NCBI GenBank assembly: GCA_900544875.1
Contig: UQWS01000015.1
Location: 1-47,868, forward strand
Reading direction: 5' to 3'
Source: an uncultured Collinsella sp.
GTDB taxonomy: Bacteria > Actinomycetota > Coriobacteriia > Coriobacteriales > Coriobacteriaceae
Length of the DNA stretch: 47,868 bases
In this document: positions 32,519 through 41,820 of the stretch, one piece after another
Layout of the letters: each line of letters begins with the position of its first letter
Position numbering within the stretch: the first letter of the stretch is position 1
The notes under the pieces: generated by a model
Database searches by the model: none
What the model was told of the DNA's origin: nothing
The model's input: the letters and a program-made list of their open reading frames with translations, nothing else
Made by a program: the position numbers and the translations under genes

Positions 32519-33278
32519 TCGCACCCTTCTTATCGCTGGTAACTGGAAGATGAACAACGACGTCGCCGAGGCCGCCAAGCTCGCCGACGAGCTGGCTCAG
32601 GCTCTGCCCGAGGTTCCGGCCGGCATTGAGGTGCTCGTCTGCCCTCCGACCATCGACATCACCACGGTTCATGACCGTATTCAGGCTGCCCCCATTGCCC
32701 TCGGTGCACAGAACGTGTACTGGGAGGCCAAGGGTGCCTTCACCGGTGAGTCCTCTTGCGACATGCTCAAGTCCGCTGGCTGCACCTACTGCATCATCGG
32801 TCACTCCGAGCGTCGCGACTACTTCCACGAGACCGACGAGGACCAGAACAAGAAGGCTAAGGCTCTCGTTGCCGCCGGCCTTGTTCCCGTCTTCTGCTGC
32901 GGCGAGTCCCTCGAGGTCCGCGAGGCTGGCACCTATGTCGAGCACGTCGTGAACCAGGTCAAGGCTGGCCTTGCTGGTCTTGAGATCACCTGCCCCAAGC
33001 AGGTCGTCGTCGCCTACGAGCCCATCTGGGCCATCGGCACCGGCAAGACCGCTACCGCCGAGGACGCTCAGGAGGTCTGCGGTGCTATCCGTGAGACCCT
33101 CAAGGAGATGTTCGGCGAGGAGCTCGCTAACGGCATCCGCGTGCTGTATGGCGGTTCCGCCAAGCCCGGCAACATCGCCGAGCTCGTCGCCAAGCCCGAC
33201 GTTGACGGCGCCCTCGTGGGCGGCGCTTCGCTCAAGGCTGCCGACTTCGCCTCTATGGTCGTCAAGGCAGGCGAGTAG
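32511..33278 (+). CDS. tpiA: triosephosphate isomerase
   Basis: Interconverts dihydroxyacetone phosphate and glyceraldehyde-3-phosphate. The 255-residue TIM barrel has GNWKMN with the catalytic Lys (about 10-15), IIGHSERR with the catalytic His (about 99), VAYEPIWAIGTG with the catalytic Glu (near 170), and the phosphate-binding YGGSAKPGN. Start: ATG at 32511 inside the last codons of pgk. gpmI follows after five bases. Confidence 0.98.
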   Translation: MPNRTLLIAGNWKMNNDVAEAAKLADELAQALPEVPAGIEVLVCPPTIDITTVHDRIQAAPIALGAQNVYWEAKGAFTGESSCDMLKSAGCTYCIIGHSERRDYFHETDEDQNKKAKALVAAGLVPVFCCGESLEVREAGTYVEHVVNQVKAGLAGLEITCPKQVVVAYEPIWAIGTGKTATAEDAQEVCGAIRETLKEMFGEELANGIRVLYGGSAKPGNIAELVAKPDVDGALVGGASLKAADFASMVVKAGE

Positions 33279-33283
33279 GACAT

Positions 33284-34837
33284 ATGGCACAACGTCATCT
33301 TCCTGCACTCCTGATTATCATGGATGGCTGCGGCCTTGCTCCGGCCGATGGCGAGAACGCCGTCGCCGCTGCCAAGACGCCCTTCCTTGATGGCCTGTAC
33401 GAGAAGTACCCCCACACCACGCTCGGTGCTTCGGGCGAGGACGTGGGCCTTCCCGACGGCCAGATGGGTAACTCCGAGGTGGGTCACCTCAACATCGGTG
33501 CCGGCCGCATCGTGTTCCAGGAGCTTTCGCGCATCAACAATGCCATCAAGGACGGTTCCATCGCCAAGAACGAGGTTTTCGTCAAGGCTATGGACGATGT
33601 CAAGGCTGACGGTAAGACTCTCCACCTCATGGGCCTTATGAGCCCTGGCGGTGTTCATTCTCACATGAACCACGTCGAGGCTCTGGTCAAGATGGCTGCC
33701 GAGCACGGTGTCAAGACCGTTCGCGTCCACGCCTTCATGGATGGTCGCGACGTTGACCCGCAGTCCGGTGCCGGTTACATGAGTGAGTTCTGCGCCTTCC
33801 TGGCTAAGATCTCCGAGGAGACCGGTTGCGACGCTCGCGTTGCCACCGTCTCGGGCCGTTATTGGGCCATGGACCGCGATAATCGTTGGGAGCGCATCCA
33901 GCGCGCCTACGACGTCATGGTCAACGCGTCCGATGCTGATACCGACCCCGTTGCCGGTATCAAGGCCTACTACGAGAAGGACCCGCGCGGCGACGAGTTC
34001 GTCGAGCCCTTCGCTGCCCACAACGAGGGCATTCACGAGGGCGACGCGGCCATCTTCTTCAACTTCCGTCCCGACCGTGCTCGTCAGATGACCCGCGTGT
34101 TCACGGACAAGGAGTTCGACGGCTTTGAGCGCGAGCAGATCAAGCTTTCGCACTTTGTGACGATGACCGAGTATGATCCGACGTTTGACGTCGAGGTCGC
34201 CTTCCCCAAGACGTTCCCCGAGAACGTCCTGGCCGACGTTATCGCCGCCAATGGCCTGAAGCAGCTGCACACTGCCGAGACCGAGAAGTACGCCCACGTG
34301 ACGTTCTTCCTCAACGGTGGCATCGAGGAGCCCAAGGAGGGCGAGGAGCGCGTGCTCGTCGCTTCCCCCAAGGTTGCTACCTACGATCTGCAGCCCGAGA
34401 TGAGCGCTCCCGAGGTTACCGAGAAGCTCGTCGCCGCCATCAACGAGGATCGCGCTGATTTCTACATCGTGAACTTCGCGAACTGCGACATGGTTGGTCA
34501 CACCGGTGTCTTCGACGCTGCCGTTAAGGCCGTTGAGGCTGTTGACGATGCCCTGTCCAAGGTTGTCCCGGCGATTCTCGCCAAGGGCGGCTTTGCACTG
34601 ATTACCGCCGACCACGGCAACGCCGATCACATGTTTGACGTTGCTTCCGACGGCTCCAAGCATCCGTTTACGGCTCACACCACCAACCGCGTGCCGTTCA
34701 TCATCGTTGATGAGAAGGCCAAGCTCACCGGTATCGAGGACGGCCGTCTTTCCGATATCGCTCCGACCATGCTCACCATGGCTGGTATTGAGCCTTCCGC
34801 CGAGATGACGGGCCGCGTGCTCGCTACCGAGGCCTAA
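33284..34837 (+). CDS. gpmI: cofactor-independent phosphoglycerate mutase
   Basis: Converts 3- to 2-phosphoglycerate with two Mn ions and a phosphoserine. The 517-residue protein shows LLIIMDGCG at the N-terminus with the first metal Asp, the nucleophile serine in GQMGNSEVGHLN (about 59-70), GRYWAMDRD with substrate-binding residues, NFRPDRARQMT, and the C-terminal metal site ADHGNADHM. It belongs to the glycolytic block and ends at a strong terminator. Actinobacteria more often use the cofactor-dependent enzyme, but the independent form is common in anaerobes. Confidence 0.97.
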   Translation: MAQRHLPALLIIMDGCGLAPADGENAVAAAKTPFLDGLYEKYPHTTLGASGEDVGLPDGQMGNSEVGHLNIGAGRIVFQELSRINNAIKDGSIAKNEVFVKAMDDVKADGKTLHLMGLMSPGGVHSHMNHVEALVKMAAEHGVKTVRVHAFMDGRDVDPQSGAGYMSEFCAFLAKISEETGCDARVATVSGRYWAMDRDNRWERIQRAYDVMVNASDADTDPVAGIKAYYEKDPRGDEFVEPFAAHNEGIHEGDAAIFFNFRPDRARQMTRVFTDKEFDGFEREQIKLSHFVTMTEYDPTFDVEVAFPKTFPENVLADVIAANGLKQLHTAETEKYAHVTFFLNGGIEEPKEGEERVLVASPKVATYDLQPEMSAPEVTEKLVAAINEDRADFYIVNFANCDMVGHTGVFDAAVKAVEAVDDALSKVVPAILAKGGFALITADHGNADHMFDVASDGSKHPFTAHTTNRVPFIIVDEKAKLTGIEDGRLSDIAPTMLTMAGIEPSAEMTGRVLATEA

Positions 34838-34862
34838 TAGAAAACAAATACCGTTTTCTAGC

Positions 34863-34897
34863 AAGGGGGTTGTCCACAACCGGACAACCCCCTTTTT
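34863..34897 (+). terminator. terminator of the glycolytic operon
   Basis: A perfect 13-bp stem (34863-34875 with 34882-34894), loop ACAACC, followed by a T tract. A strong stop before secG. Confidence 0.95.
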
Positions 34898-35001
34898 GGT
34901 ATTTCTGCCATTTCCACCCCGTCCTTGAGTGGCAGGTAGGGGAGAGCGGGGGATTGTGGTACAGTACTGGAGTTTGAACTGTTCTATTAAGGAGCTTATC
35001 T

Positions 35002-35256
35002 ATGGGTCCGTTCCAGATTCTTCTGTTTGTCGTTTGGGTTGTTTCTGCCGTGGCGCTGACGATTCTCGTCCTGATGCATTCCGGTAAGGGTACCGGCGTT
35101 TCGGATATGATTGCCAGCTCGCTGTATAACTCCAGCTCTGCCACGGGCGTTATGGAGCAGAACCTTGACCGCCTGACCGTCATCATGGCTGTCGTGTTTG
35201 CCGTGTGCGTCGTGCTGTGCATGTTCTTCTTCCCGCAGGGCATCGTGGGCTACTAA
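35002..35256 (+). CDS. secG: Sec translocase subunit SecG
   Basis: Small accessory subunit of the SecYEG channel. The 84-residue protein has two hydrophobic segments (about 5-25 and 55-75) around a hydrophilic loop with HSGKGTGVSDMI, which matches the conserved SecG loop. Start: ATG at 35002, ten bases after AAGGAG. It sits after the gap-pgk-tpiA block, its usual actinobacterial place, but between two strong terminators and so has its own promoter somewhere in 34898-34985; TACAGT at 34960 is a weak -10 candidate. Confidence 0.9.
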   Translation: MGPFQILLFVVWVVSAVALTILVLMHSGKGTGVSDMIASSLYNSSSATGVMEQNLDRLTVIMAVVFAVCVVLCMFFFPQGIVGY

Positions 35257-35279
35257 TCACGAACCGCATAAATACTTGA

Positions 35280-35309
35280 AAAGGGTCCCGCAAGTGCGGG
35301 ACCCTTTTT
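35280..35309 (+). terminator. terminator after secG
   Basis: A perfect 12-bp stem around AAGT (GGTCCCGC with GCGGGACC at its core), followed by TTTTTG. Confidence 0.95.
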
Positions 35310-35419
35310 GTTTACATATTTGTAACAGAGTCAAAATATCCTCATATACTTCGCCCAACTAAAGAAAATCTCGACCGTTAACCGGAATTAGCCCCAAATC
35401 GTGCATAAAATGCGCTACT

Positions 35420-35431
35420 GTATTGCAATAC
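35420..35431 (+). promoter_or_regulatory. 12-bp palindrome upstream of oppA
   Basis: GTATTGCAATAC is a perfect palindrome 117 bases before the binding-protein start, a possible operator. Elsewhere in this 240-base gap, TATACT near 35344 has no good -35 box, and GGTCCGC/GCGGACC (about 35435-35469) could form a hairpin with a long loop. Confidence 0.35.
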
Positions 35432-35547
35432 GTTGGTCCGCTTTGTATAACCAGCCAAAACGGCGGACCGCGTTTGAATGGTTCGATTGGGCTGTCTTGA
35501 CGTTGCCCGACCGAACTTACTTTGTCCTATCTCATAAGGAGGATGGC

Positions 35548-37224
35548 ATGGCTGATTCTATGTTCCACCAGCCCGTTATGGGTCGTCGCGCCTTTGTCGG
35601 CGGTACCCTTGCTGCGAGCTCCATGGCTTTTCTTGCCGCATGCGGCAAGAAGGGCGGCGACGCTTCCGGTTCTGAGTCCGGTTCGACGCTGAACTTCTAC
35701 ATCAACAACCCGGTCTGCATCGACCCCTATAACGTCCAGGAGGACCAGGGCACTCAGGTCGAGTACCAGCTCTTTGATGCTCTGACCTCTTATGACGCCG
35801 AGAAGGGCGAGATCGTTCCGCTGGCTTGCGAGTCCTTTGAGGCCAACGACGACGCCACCGAGTTCACCTTCAAGATCAAGAAGGCCAAGTTCCACAACGG
35901 TGACGACGTTACCTCCAAGTCCTTCAAGCTTGGTTGGGAGCGTCTGGTCAACACCAAGTCGGCCATCGCTACCGAGTACGGCCCTTCCGAGGTCTCCTAT
36001 CACCTTTCTATGGTCGAGGGCTATGACGACCTGCTTGCCGGTAACGCTACCGAGCTCAGCGGTGTTACTTGCCCCGACGATGAGACCCTCGTCGTCAAGC
36101 TGTCTTCCGCTTACGCCGACTTCCCCTTCGTCGCCTCTCACCCGGCTCTGGCCCCGGTTCCCGAGTGCGCCGAGTCCGATGTCAAGAGCTTCTATCTTGC
36201 ACCGGTCGGTAACGGCCCGTTCATGATGGACGGCAAGTGGGAGGATGGTCAGGAGATCAACCTCAAGAAGTTCGACGATTACTATGGCGACAAGGCCAAG
36301 ATCGATGGCATCCACTTCCAGGTCATCAAGGACATGGAGACTGCTTACAAGGAGTTCCAGGCCGGTAACCTCGATGTCTGCGACGTTCCCGTTGCTCAGA
36401 TCGATGCCGCCAAGAAGGATCGCGGCGTGTCCAAGGACGGCTACACCATGGGTGACGGCGAGCGCATGCTGCTCGGCGCCGAGCCTTCCACGTACTATCT
36501 GACCTGCAACACCACGGCCGAGCCGTTCAACAACGCCGACCTGCGTAGGGGCATCTCCCTGGCCATCAACCGTGAGGCCATCTGCAAGACCATCTTCAAG
36601 GGTACCCGTACCCCTGCCGACGGCATTGTTCCTCCGGGCATCGATGGCTACAAGGAGGGCGCATGGGAGTTCTGCGCCTACGATGTCGACAAGGCTAACG
36701 AGTACCTCGACAAGGTTGCTCCCGCTGGCGCTAACGGGGATCGTGGCATTAGCGTGACCCTTTCCTACAACCAGGACGGCGGTCACAAGGAGATCATGGA
36801 GTCCATCATCGGTGACCTCGCCAAGGTTGGCGTTACCGCTGTCTCCGATACCCCTGAGTGGTCTGCCTTGCTCGAGCAGTACCAGAACTTTAACTATCAG
36901 TTCGGTCGTCTGGGTTGGATTGCCGACTACCCGATTATGGACAACTTCCTGTATCCGCTGTTCCACTCTGATTCCCTCGGTGGCGACAACCGCTCCGGTT
37001 ACAACAACCCCGAGTTCGACGCCAAGGTCGACGAGGCTCGTACTATTGTTGACGACGAGGAGCGCGTCGCTAAGATGCAGGAGGCCGATGCAATGGTCGC
37101 TGCCGACTGCCCGGTCATCCCGGTGATGTTCTACACGCACACCATCGTCGGCTCCGATCGCATCAAGCACCTCTATGTCGATCCGCAGAAGCACGCCGAG
37201 CTGGGTACCGCTGAGCTCGCCTAA
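35548..37224 (+). CDS. oppA: oligopeptide ABC transporter substrate-binding lipoprotein
   Basis: Binding protein of a second Opp-type importer (SBP family 5). Residues GRRAFVGG (R13-R14) followed by a hydrophobic run and lipobox LAAC (C32) predict a Tat- or Sec-exported lipoprotein. The mature part has the OppA pattern: VEYQLFDALTSYD, FHNGDDVTSKSFKLGWERL and NADLRRGISLAINREAICKTIFKGTRTPADGIVPPG, which fits peptide-binding members. Length 558 aa. Start: ATG at 35548, seven bases after AAGGAGG; the frame is open 49 codons upstream through the leader. Codon use is strongly biased. Confidence 0.92.
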   Translation: MADSMFHQPVMGRRAFVGGTLAASSMAFLAACGKKGGDASGSESGSTLNFYINNPVCIDPYNVQEDQGTQVEYQLFDALTSYDAEKGEIVPLACESFEANDDATEFTFKIKKAKFHNGDDVTSKSFKLGWERLVNTKSAIATEYGPSEVSYHLSMVEGYDDLLAGNATELSGVTCPDDETLVVKLSSAYADFPFVASHPALAPVPECAESDVKSFYLAPVGNGPFMMDGKWEDGQEINLKKFDDYYGDKAKIDGIHFQVIKDMETAYKEFQAGNLDVCDVPVAQIDAAKKDRGVSKDGYTMGDGERMLLGAEPSTYYLTCNTTAEPFNNADLRRGISLAINREAICKTIFKGTRTPADGIVPPGIDGYKEGAWEFCAYDVDKANEYLDKVAPAGANGDRGISVTLSYNQDGGHKEIMESIIGDLAKVGVTAVSDTPEWSALLEQYQNFNYQFGRLGWIADYPIMDNFLYPLFHSDSLGGDNRSGYNNPEFDAKVDEARTIVDDEERVAKMQEADAMVAADCPVIPVMFYTHTIVGSDRIKHLYVDPQKHAELGTAELA

Positions 37225-37320
37225 GAGTTTGCAGCTTCCGTGAGGGTCAAGTATTTACGTAGACCTCATGGGAAACATACAGTTCTCCCTAACCTGGGGT
37301 AAACTGGCTGATGGTAATTT

Positions 37321-37350
37321 TGGGATGCCGGTCTGGCGATCGGCATCCCA
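37321..37350 (+). terminator. hairpin between oppA and oppB
   Basis: A perfect 10-bp stem (37321-37330 with 37341-37350), 10-base loop, followed by TTTAGGTT. A probable partial terminator that keeps binding protein in excess, as in the nan-type operon. Confidence 0.65.
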
Positions 37351-37380
37351 TTTAGGTTAATCCCTAGATAGGGGAGTGGT

Positions 37381-38418
37381 ATGGGTAAGTACATCGTTAA
37401 ACGTGTGCTTCAGTTCATCCCGGTATTTTTGGGCGTTACGCTGATTCTGTTCGCCCTTCAGAATATCGTGCCGGGAGATCCGATCAAGCTGATTGGTGGA
37501 GACAAGGCTCTGTCCCCCGAGGTGGAGCTTCAGCTTCGCGTCCGCTATCACCTGGTCCAGTCGGACGAGGACGGCAACGCGATCCTTGACGAGAACGGCG
37601 ACCCCGTTCAAACGTCGCTCGTGGACCGTTACTTGTATTACATGAACGGCCTGCTTCATGGCGATCTGGGCAATTCGTATCAGCGCAAGCTGCCGGTTAC
37701 GGAAATCTTTGCCCAGAAGTATCCGTATACGGTCAAACTTGCCGCGTGCGCCATCGTGCTCGAGGCAATTATGGGTATCGGTGCGGGTATCATTTCGGCG
37801 GTAAAGCGTTATTCCTTCTGGGATATTTTGGTAACGCTCACCACGTCGATCCTCGTTGCGGTCCCGGCCTTCTGGCTCGGTATGTTGCTGCAGCTGTTCT
37901 TTGGCGTCATCCTCAAGGACGCTACGGGCGGTGCAATCTCCATGCCGATCTCGGGTGCCGGCGGTTCCAGCTCTCAGTATCAGGATTGGATGCACTATGT
38001 GCTTCCGACCATTACGCTGGCTTCGGTTTCGACCGCTTATGCCGCCCGCATTATGCGCTCGCAGCTGCTTGACGTCATGAACCAGGATTACATCCGTACG
38101 GCAAAGGCCAAGGGTCTCTCCAATCGCGCGATCATCGTCAAGCATGCGCTTAAGAATGCACTCATCCCCGTCGTTACCTATATTGGTGTCGACTTTGGTG
38201 GCATGCTTTCGGGCGCCATCCTGACCGAGACGGTCTTTAACTGGCCCGGTATCGGCTATGAGGTCTATCGCGCCATTAGCATGCGTGACTGGCCCATCGT
38301 TATGGGCGGCGTTACGCTCATCGTTGTCGTCGTCATGGTGATCAACCTGCTCGTCGACATTAGCTATGCATTCCTCGACCCGCGCATCCGCCTTGGCGGT
38401 CCGTCGGATAAGGCCTAA
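37381..38418 (+). CDS. oppB: oligopeptide ABC transporter permease OppB type
   Basis: Membrane subunit of the second importer. The 345-residue protein begins with MGKYIVKRVLQFIPVFLGVTLILF, has a longer periplasmic insert than usual (about 55-85, QSDEDGNAILDENGDPVQTSL), GLLHGDLGNSYQ, and the EAA loop NQDYIRTAKAKGLSNRAI (near 237). Start: ATG at 37381 with AGGGGAG seven bases upstream. Confidence 0.94.
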   Translation: MGKYIVKRVLQFIPVFLGVTLILFALQNIVPGDPIKLIGGDKALSPEVELQLRVRYHLVQSDEDGNAILDENGDPVQTSLVDRYLYYMNGLLHGDLGNSYQRKLPVTEIFAQKYPYTVKLAACAIVLEAIMGIGAGIISAVKRYSFWDILVTLTTSILVAVPAFWLGMLLQLFFGVILKDATGGAISMPISGAGGSSSQYQDWMHYVLPTITLASVSTAYAARIMRSQLLDVMNQDYIRTAKAKGLSNRAIIVKHALKNALIPVVTYIGVDFGGMLSGAILTETVFNWPGIGYEVYRAISMRDWPIVMGGVTLIVVVVMVINLLVDISYAFLDPRIRLGGPSDKA

Positions 38419-38432
38419 GGGAGGTACGTCTC

Positions 38433-39368
38433 ATGCAGGAAACTGATTCTCAGTCTCAGGAGCAGGCTACCGCCACCAAGGCCGCATCTGCTCCCGCCAA
38501 GTCCCGCACGCTGTGGGGCGACGCTTTTAAGCGTCTTCGCAAGAACAAGCTCGCCGTTATCGGTGTCTGCTGGATCATCATCGTCGTTTTGGTTGCCCTG
38601 ACCGCAGATCTGTGGGCTAAGCCCTGGCTCGGTTCGCCGACGGCTTCCGACTCGACCACCATGGCCGAGACGTCGCTGTTGGCTCCGTGTGCAGAGCACC
38701 CGTTTGGCACCGACGCCCTTGGTCGCGACATTCTCGTCCGCGTTATCTACGGTGCGCGCGTTTCGCTGTCTGTCGGAATTATGGCCACCGCGATTTCCAC
38801 GCTGATCGGTCTGGTCATGGGTGCTCTGGCCGGTTTCTACGGCGGCATCTGGGATACGATCATCATGCGCTGTGCGGACATCTTCCTGGCGTTCCCGTAC
38901 GTGCTGTTCGTTGTCGCCATGATCGCCGTTATCGGCCGCGGTCTTCAGAACGTCTTTATCGCCATCGGTATTCTCGGCTGGCCTTCGATTGCGCGCGTCT
39001 TCCGCTCTGCGATCTTGACCGTCAAGGAAAACGACTATGTTGATGCTGCGCGCGCGATGGGTGCATCTGATGCTCGTATCGTCGTGCGTCACATCTTCCC
39101 GAACTCCGTCGCCTCCATCGTGGTCTACGCGACCATGAACATTGGTGGCGCCATCCTGACCGAGTCTGCTCTGTCCTTCCTCGGCATGGGCGTTATTCCG
39201 CCTACGCCTTCGTGGGGCTCCATGATTCAGGACGGTCAGCAGTATCTGCTGACTGCTCCCTGGATGATGATCATGCCCGGTCTGGCAATTCTCTCGACGG
39301 TGCTCGCCTTCACCCTGCTGGGTGACGGTTTGCGCGACGCCCTCGACGTCAAGATGAAGGACGCATAA
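38433..39368 (+). CDS. oppC: oligopeptide ABC transporter permease OppC type
   Basis: Second membrane subunit (311 aa). A hydrophilic N-terminus of about 40 residues rich in Gln, Ala and Lys is followed by the first membrane helix, FGTDALGRDILVRVIYGARVSL and an EAA loop (ENDYVDAARAMGASDARIV, near 198). It is the separate-chain counterpart of the permease half in the fused protein at 20381-22396. Start ATG follows GGGAGG. Confidence 0.95.
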   Translation: MQETDSQSQEQATATKAASAPAKSRTLWGDAFKRLRKNKLAVIGVCWIIIVVLVALTADLWAKPWLGSPTASDSTTMAETSLLAPCAEHPFGTDALGRDILVRVIYGARVSLSVGIMATAISTLIGLVMGALAGFYGGIWDTIIMRCADIFLAFPYVLFVVAMIAVIGRGLQNVFIAIGILGWPSIARVFRSAILTVKENDYVDAARAMGASDARIVVRHIFPNSVASIVVYATMNIGGAILTESALSFLGMGVIPPTPSWGSMIQDGQQYLLTAPWMMIMPGLAILSTVLAFTLLGDGLRDALDVKMKDA

Positions 39369-39370
39369 GG

Positions 39371-40462
39371 ATGAAGAAGAACAAGAACTATGTGGACCTG
39401 AAGGACCAGCCGGTTCCCGAGGGCCAGCATCTGCTCGAGGTCGATGACCTTAAGATGTATTTCCATACCGAGGACGGCGTCGTTCGCGCTGTCGACGGTG
39501 TGTCCTACACGCTCGATCGCGGCGAGACCCTGGGTGTCGTCGGTGAGTCCGGCTCCGGTAAGTCCGTGACCGCCATGACCATCATGGGCCTTATCTCGAT
39601 GCCTCCGGGAAAGATTGAGGGTGGCGACGTTCGCTATCGCGGTCGTTCTATCCTCGAGATGACCGAGGAAGAGATGCAGCACATTCGCGGTAACGATATC
39701 GCGATGATCTTCCAGGATCCTATGACCTCCTTGAACCCGGTCTATAAGATCGGCAAGCAGGTAGGCGAGGGTCTTCGTCTGCACCGTGGCTACTCCAAGC
39801 AGGAGGCGCTCAAGCGCGCCACCGAGCTTTTGGACCTCGTTGGCATTCCCGAGCCCGAGAAGCGCGTCAATGAGTATCCGCACCAGTTCTCTGGCGGTAT
39901 GCGTCAGCGCGTCATGATCGCTATGGCTCTTGCCTGCGACCCCGATATTCTGATTGCCGACGAGCCCACGACTGCCTTGGACGTTACCATTCAGGCTCAG
40001 ATTATTGAGCTTATGCAGGAAATGCAGGAGAAGAACGGCAACGCCATCATCATGATCACCCATGACCTGGGCGTTGTCGCCGATATGGCTGACAAGATCA
40101 TGGTTATGTACGCCGGCCGTCCCGTCGAGTTCGGTACTGCTGAGGAAATCTTCTACGAGAGCCGCCACCCCTACACCTGGGGCCTTATCCGCTCCATCCC
40201 GGAGCAGGCCATCGAAGAGAAGAAGCCTCTTACGCCGATTCACGGCAACCCGCCTTCGCTCATGAACCTGCCTGAGGGCTGCGTCTTCTCTCCTCGCTGC
40301 CCCTATGCGACGGACAAGTGCCGCAAGCAGCGCCCCGAGCGCGTTGTCACCGAGTCTGGTCATTACTCTGCGTGCCACTACTCCGGTGACCCCGAGTTCC
40401 TCAAGAACGCTCCTGAGACGTCCCGTACGCGCAAGGATTCCAAGAAGGGAGGCGAGGCGTAA
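39371..40462 (+). CDS. oppD: oligopeptide ABC transporter ATPase OppD type
   Basis: First ATPase of the second importer (363 aa). Walker A GESGSGKS (58-65), Q-loop FQDPMTSLNP, signature FSGGMRQRVMIAMAL, Walker B ILIADEPTTALD and the H-loop ITHDL are complete. The C-terminal extension keeps four cysteines (GCVFSPRCPYATDKC and SACHY), a motif common to Opp/Dpp ATPases and reported to hold an Fe-S cluster in mycobacterial OppD. Start ATG lies three bases after oppC; its stop overlaps the start of oppF by one base. Confidence 0.96.
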   Translation: MKKNKNYVDLKDQPVPEGQHLLEVDDLKMYFHTEDGVVRAVDGVSYTLDRGETLGVVGESGSGKSVTAMTIMGLISMPPGKIEGGDVRYRGRSILEMTEEEMQHIRGNDIAMIFQDPMTSLNPVYKIGKQVGEGLRLHRGYSKQEALKRATELLDLVGIPEPEKRVNEYPHQFSGGMRQRVMIAMALACDPDILIADEPTTALDVTIQAQIIELMQEMQEKNGNAIIMITHDLGVVADMADKIMVMYAGRPVEFGTAEEIFYESRHPYTWGLIRSIPEQAIEEKKPLTPIHGNPPSLMNLPEGCVFSPRCPYATDKCRKQRPERVVTESGHYSACHYSGDPEFLKNAPETSRTRKDSKKGGEA

Positions 40463-41490
40463 TGGCAGATACCAACGAGCGCACTCCGCTCCTGAAGGTC
40501 GAGCACCTCTCTAAGGAGTTTCCCGCTGAGTCCGGCATGTTCGCCAAGCGCTTCTCCAAGCGTGTCGTCTCTGCTGTAAATGACATCTCTTTTGAGATTT
40601 ATCCTGGCGAGACCTTTGGTCTGGTTGGTGAGTCTGGTTGCGGTAAGTCCACGACGGGTCGCACCATCATGCGCTTGACCAAGCCGACCGCCGGTAAGGT
40701 GTTCTTCCAGGGCAAAGATGTTGCCGAGATGAGCAAGCATGAGATCAAGGACATGCGTCGCGAGATGCAGTTTATCTTCCAGGATCCTTATGCTTCGCTG
40801 AACCCTCGTATGACCATTGGCGAGATCGTCTCCGAGCCCATGACCATTCACGGCGTGGGCACCAAGGAGGAGCGTATTGAGCGTGTCCGCGAGCTGCTGG
40901 ACGTCGTCGGTCTGAACCCCGAGCACATCAACCGCTATCCGCACGAGTTCTCCGGCGGTCAGCGTCAGCGTGTCGGCATTGCCCGCGCGTTCGCTCTGAA
41001 GCCCAAGCTGATCATCTGCGACGAGCCTGTCTCTGCACTTGACGTTTCCATTCAGGCCCAGGTTTTGAACCTGCTGAAGGAGCTTCAGGATAAGTTCGGT
41101 ACTGCTTATCTCTTCATTGCTCACGACCTCTCCGTCGTGCAGCACATTTCTGATCGCGTTGCCGTTATGTATCTGGGCAAGATGGTCGAGGTTTCGGACT
41201 GGAAGACGCTCTACAGCGAGCCTCACCATCCGTACACGCAGTCGCTGCTGTCTGCCGTGCCGGTGCCCGATCCTGATATCCAGAAGACCCGCAAGCGCAT
41301 CATCCTCGCCGGCGATCCGCCGTCACCGCTGGATCCGCCGACCGGTTGCCGTTTCCACACGCGCTGCCCGATCGCTCAGGGCATCTGCTCCGAGAAGCTG
41401 CCTGAGTTTAAGGAAGTCGCTCCGGGCCACTGCTGTGCGTGCCACTTCGCGGAGCCGTTCCCGATCAAGGAATCGCACATCGACCTGTAG
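40462..41490 (+). CDS. oppF: oligopeptide ABC transporter ATPase OppF type
   Basis: Second ATPase (342 aa). Walker A GESGCGKSTTGR (about 55), Q-loop FQDPYASLNPRM, signature FSGGQRQRVGIARAF, Walker B IICDEPVSALDVS and H-loop IAHDLSVV are intact, with the C-terminal cysteine pattern (GCRFHTRCPIAQGIC...CCACHF). Full length, unlike the short ATPase of the nan-type transporter. It is the last gene of the operon and is followed by large hairpins. Confidence 0.96.
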   Translation: MADTNERTPLLKVEHLSKEFPAESGMFAKRFSKRVVSAVNDISFEIYPGETFGLVGESGCGKSTTGRTIMRLTKPTAGKVFFQGKDVAEMSKHEIKDMRREMQFIFQDPYASLNPRMTIGEIVSEPMTIHGVGTKEERIERVRELLDVVGLNPEHINRYPHEFSGGQRQRVGIARAFALKPKLIICDEPVSALDVSIQAQVLNLLKELQDKFGTAYLFIAHDLSVVQHISDRVAVMYLGKMVEVSDWKTLYSEPHHPYTQSLLSAVPVPDPDIQKTRKRIILAGDPPSPLDPPTGCRFHTRCPIAQGICSEKLPEFKEVAPGHCCACHFAEPFPIKESHIDL

Positions 41491-41506
41491 TCGGTTGTTA
41501 TCTTTC

Positions 41507-41638
41507 GGGCCCGTGCTGGACTTAATTTTCAGAACGTCCTCGACCATGGAAACCCCCTTATCCTGCTCCTTCGGAGCTGCGGATAAGGGGGTTTCCTGGT
41601 CTGCGGAATGTTCTGAAAACTAAGTCCAGCGCGGGCCC
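41507..41638 (+). repeat. 132-base near-perfect inverted repeat (element A)
   Basis: Both ends carry GGGCCC and the arms pair for almost their whole length. Outer pairs run 41507-41540 with 41605-41638 with few mismatches. A 16-bp perfect inner stem (41548-41563 with 41581-41596) surrounds a small hairpin (GCTCC/GGAGC). No open frame and no flanking direct repeat are seen. It follows oppF by 16 bases, so it probably also ends or protects that message. Confidence 0.8.
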
Positions 41639-41704
41639 TGCGGCAACGCGGCAGGGAGGGGTGCGATTCCTTGATCGCTCACTTAATCTAATAGGAAAGT
41701 TAGT

Positions 41705-41759
41705 GAGGCCGGAGCTTTAGCTCCGGCCTCTTTATATAAGGGCTCGGCAAAGCCGAGCC
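41705..41759 (+). terminator. terminator followed by a second hairpin
   Basis: A perfect 11-bp stem with a TTTA loop (41705-41715 with 41720-41730) and TTTATA after it is a good terminator. Six bases on, GGCTCGGC and GCCGAGCC (41741-41759) form a perfect 8-bp stem with an AAA loop. The flanking bases 41639-41704 hold no gene. Confidence 0.75.
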
Positions 41760-41820
41760 ACCAAATTTGCATCAGCCCCCAGAACATGTTTGAGAACTGT
41801 GCCTGAAGTATGTATTTGCA

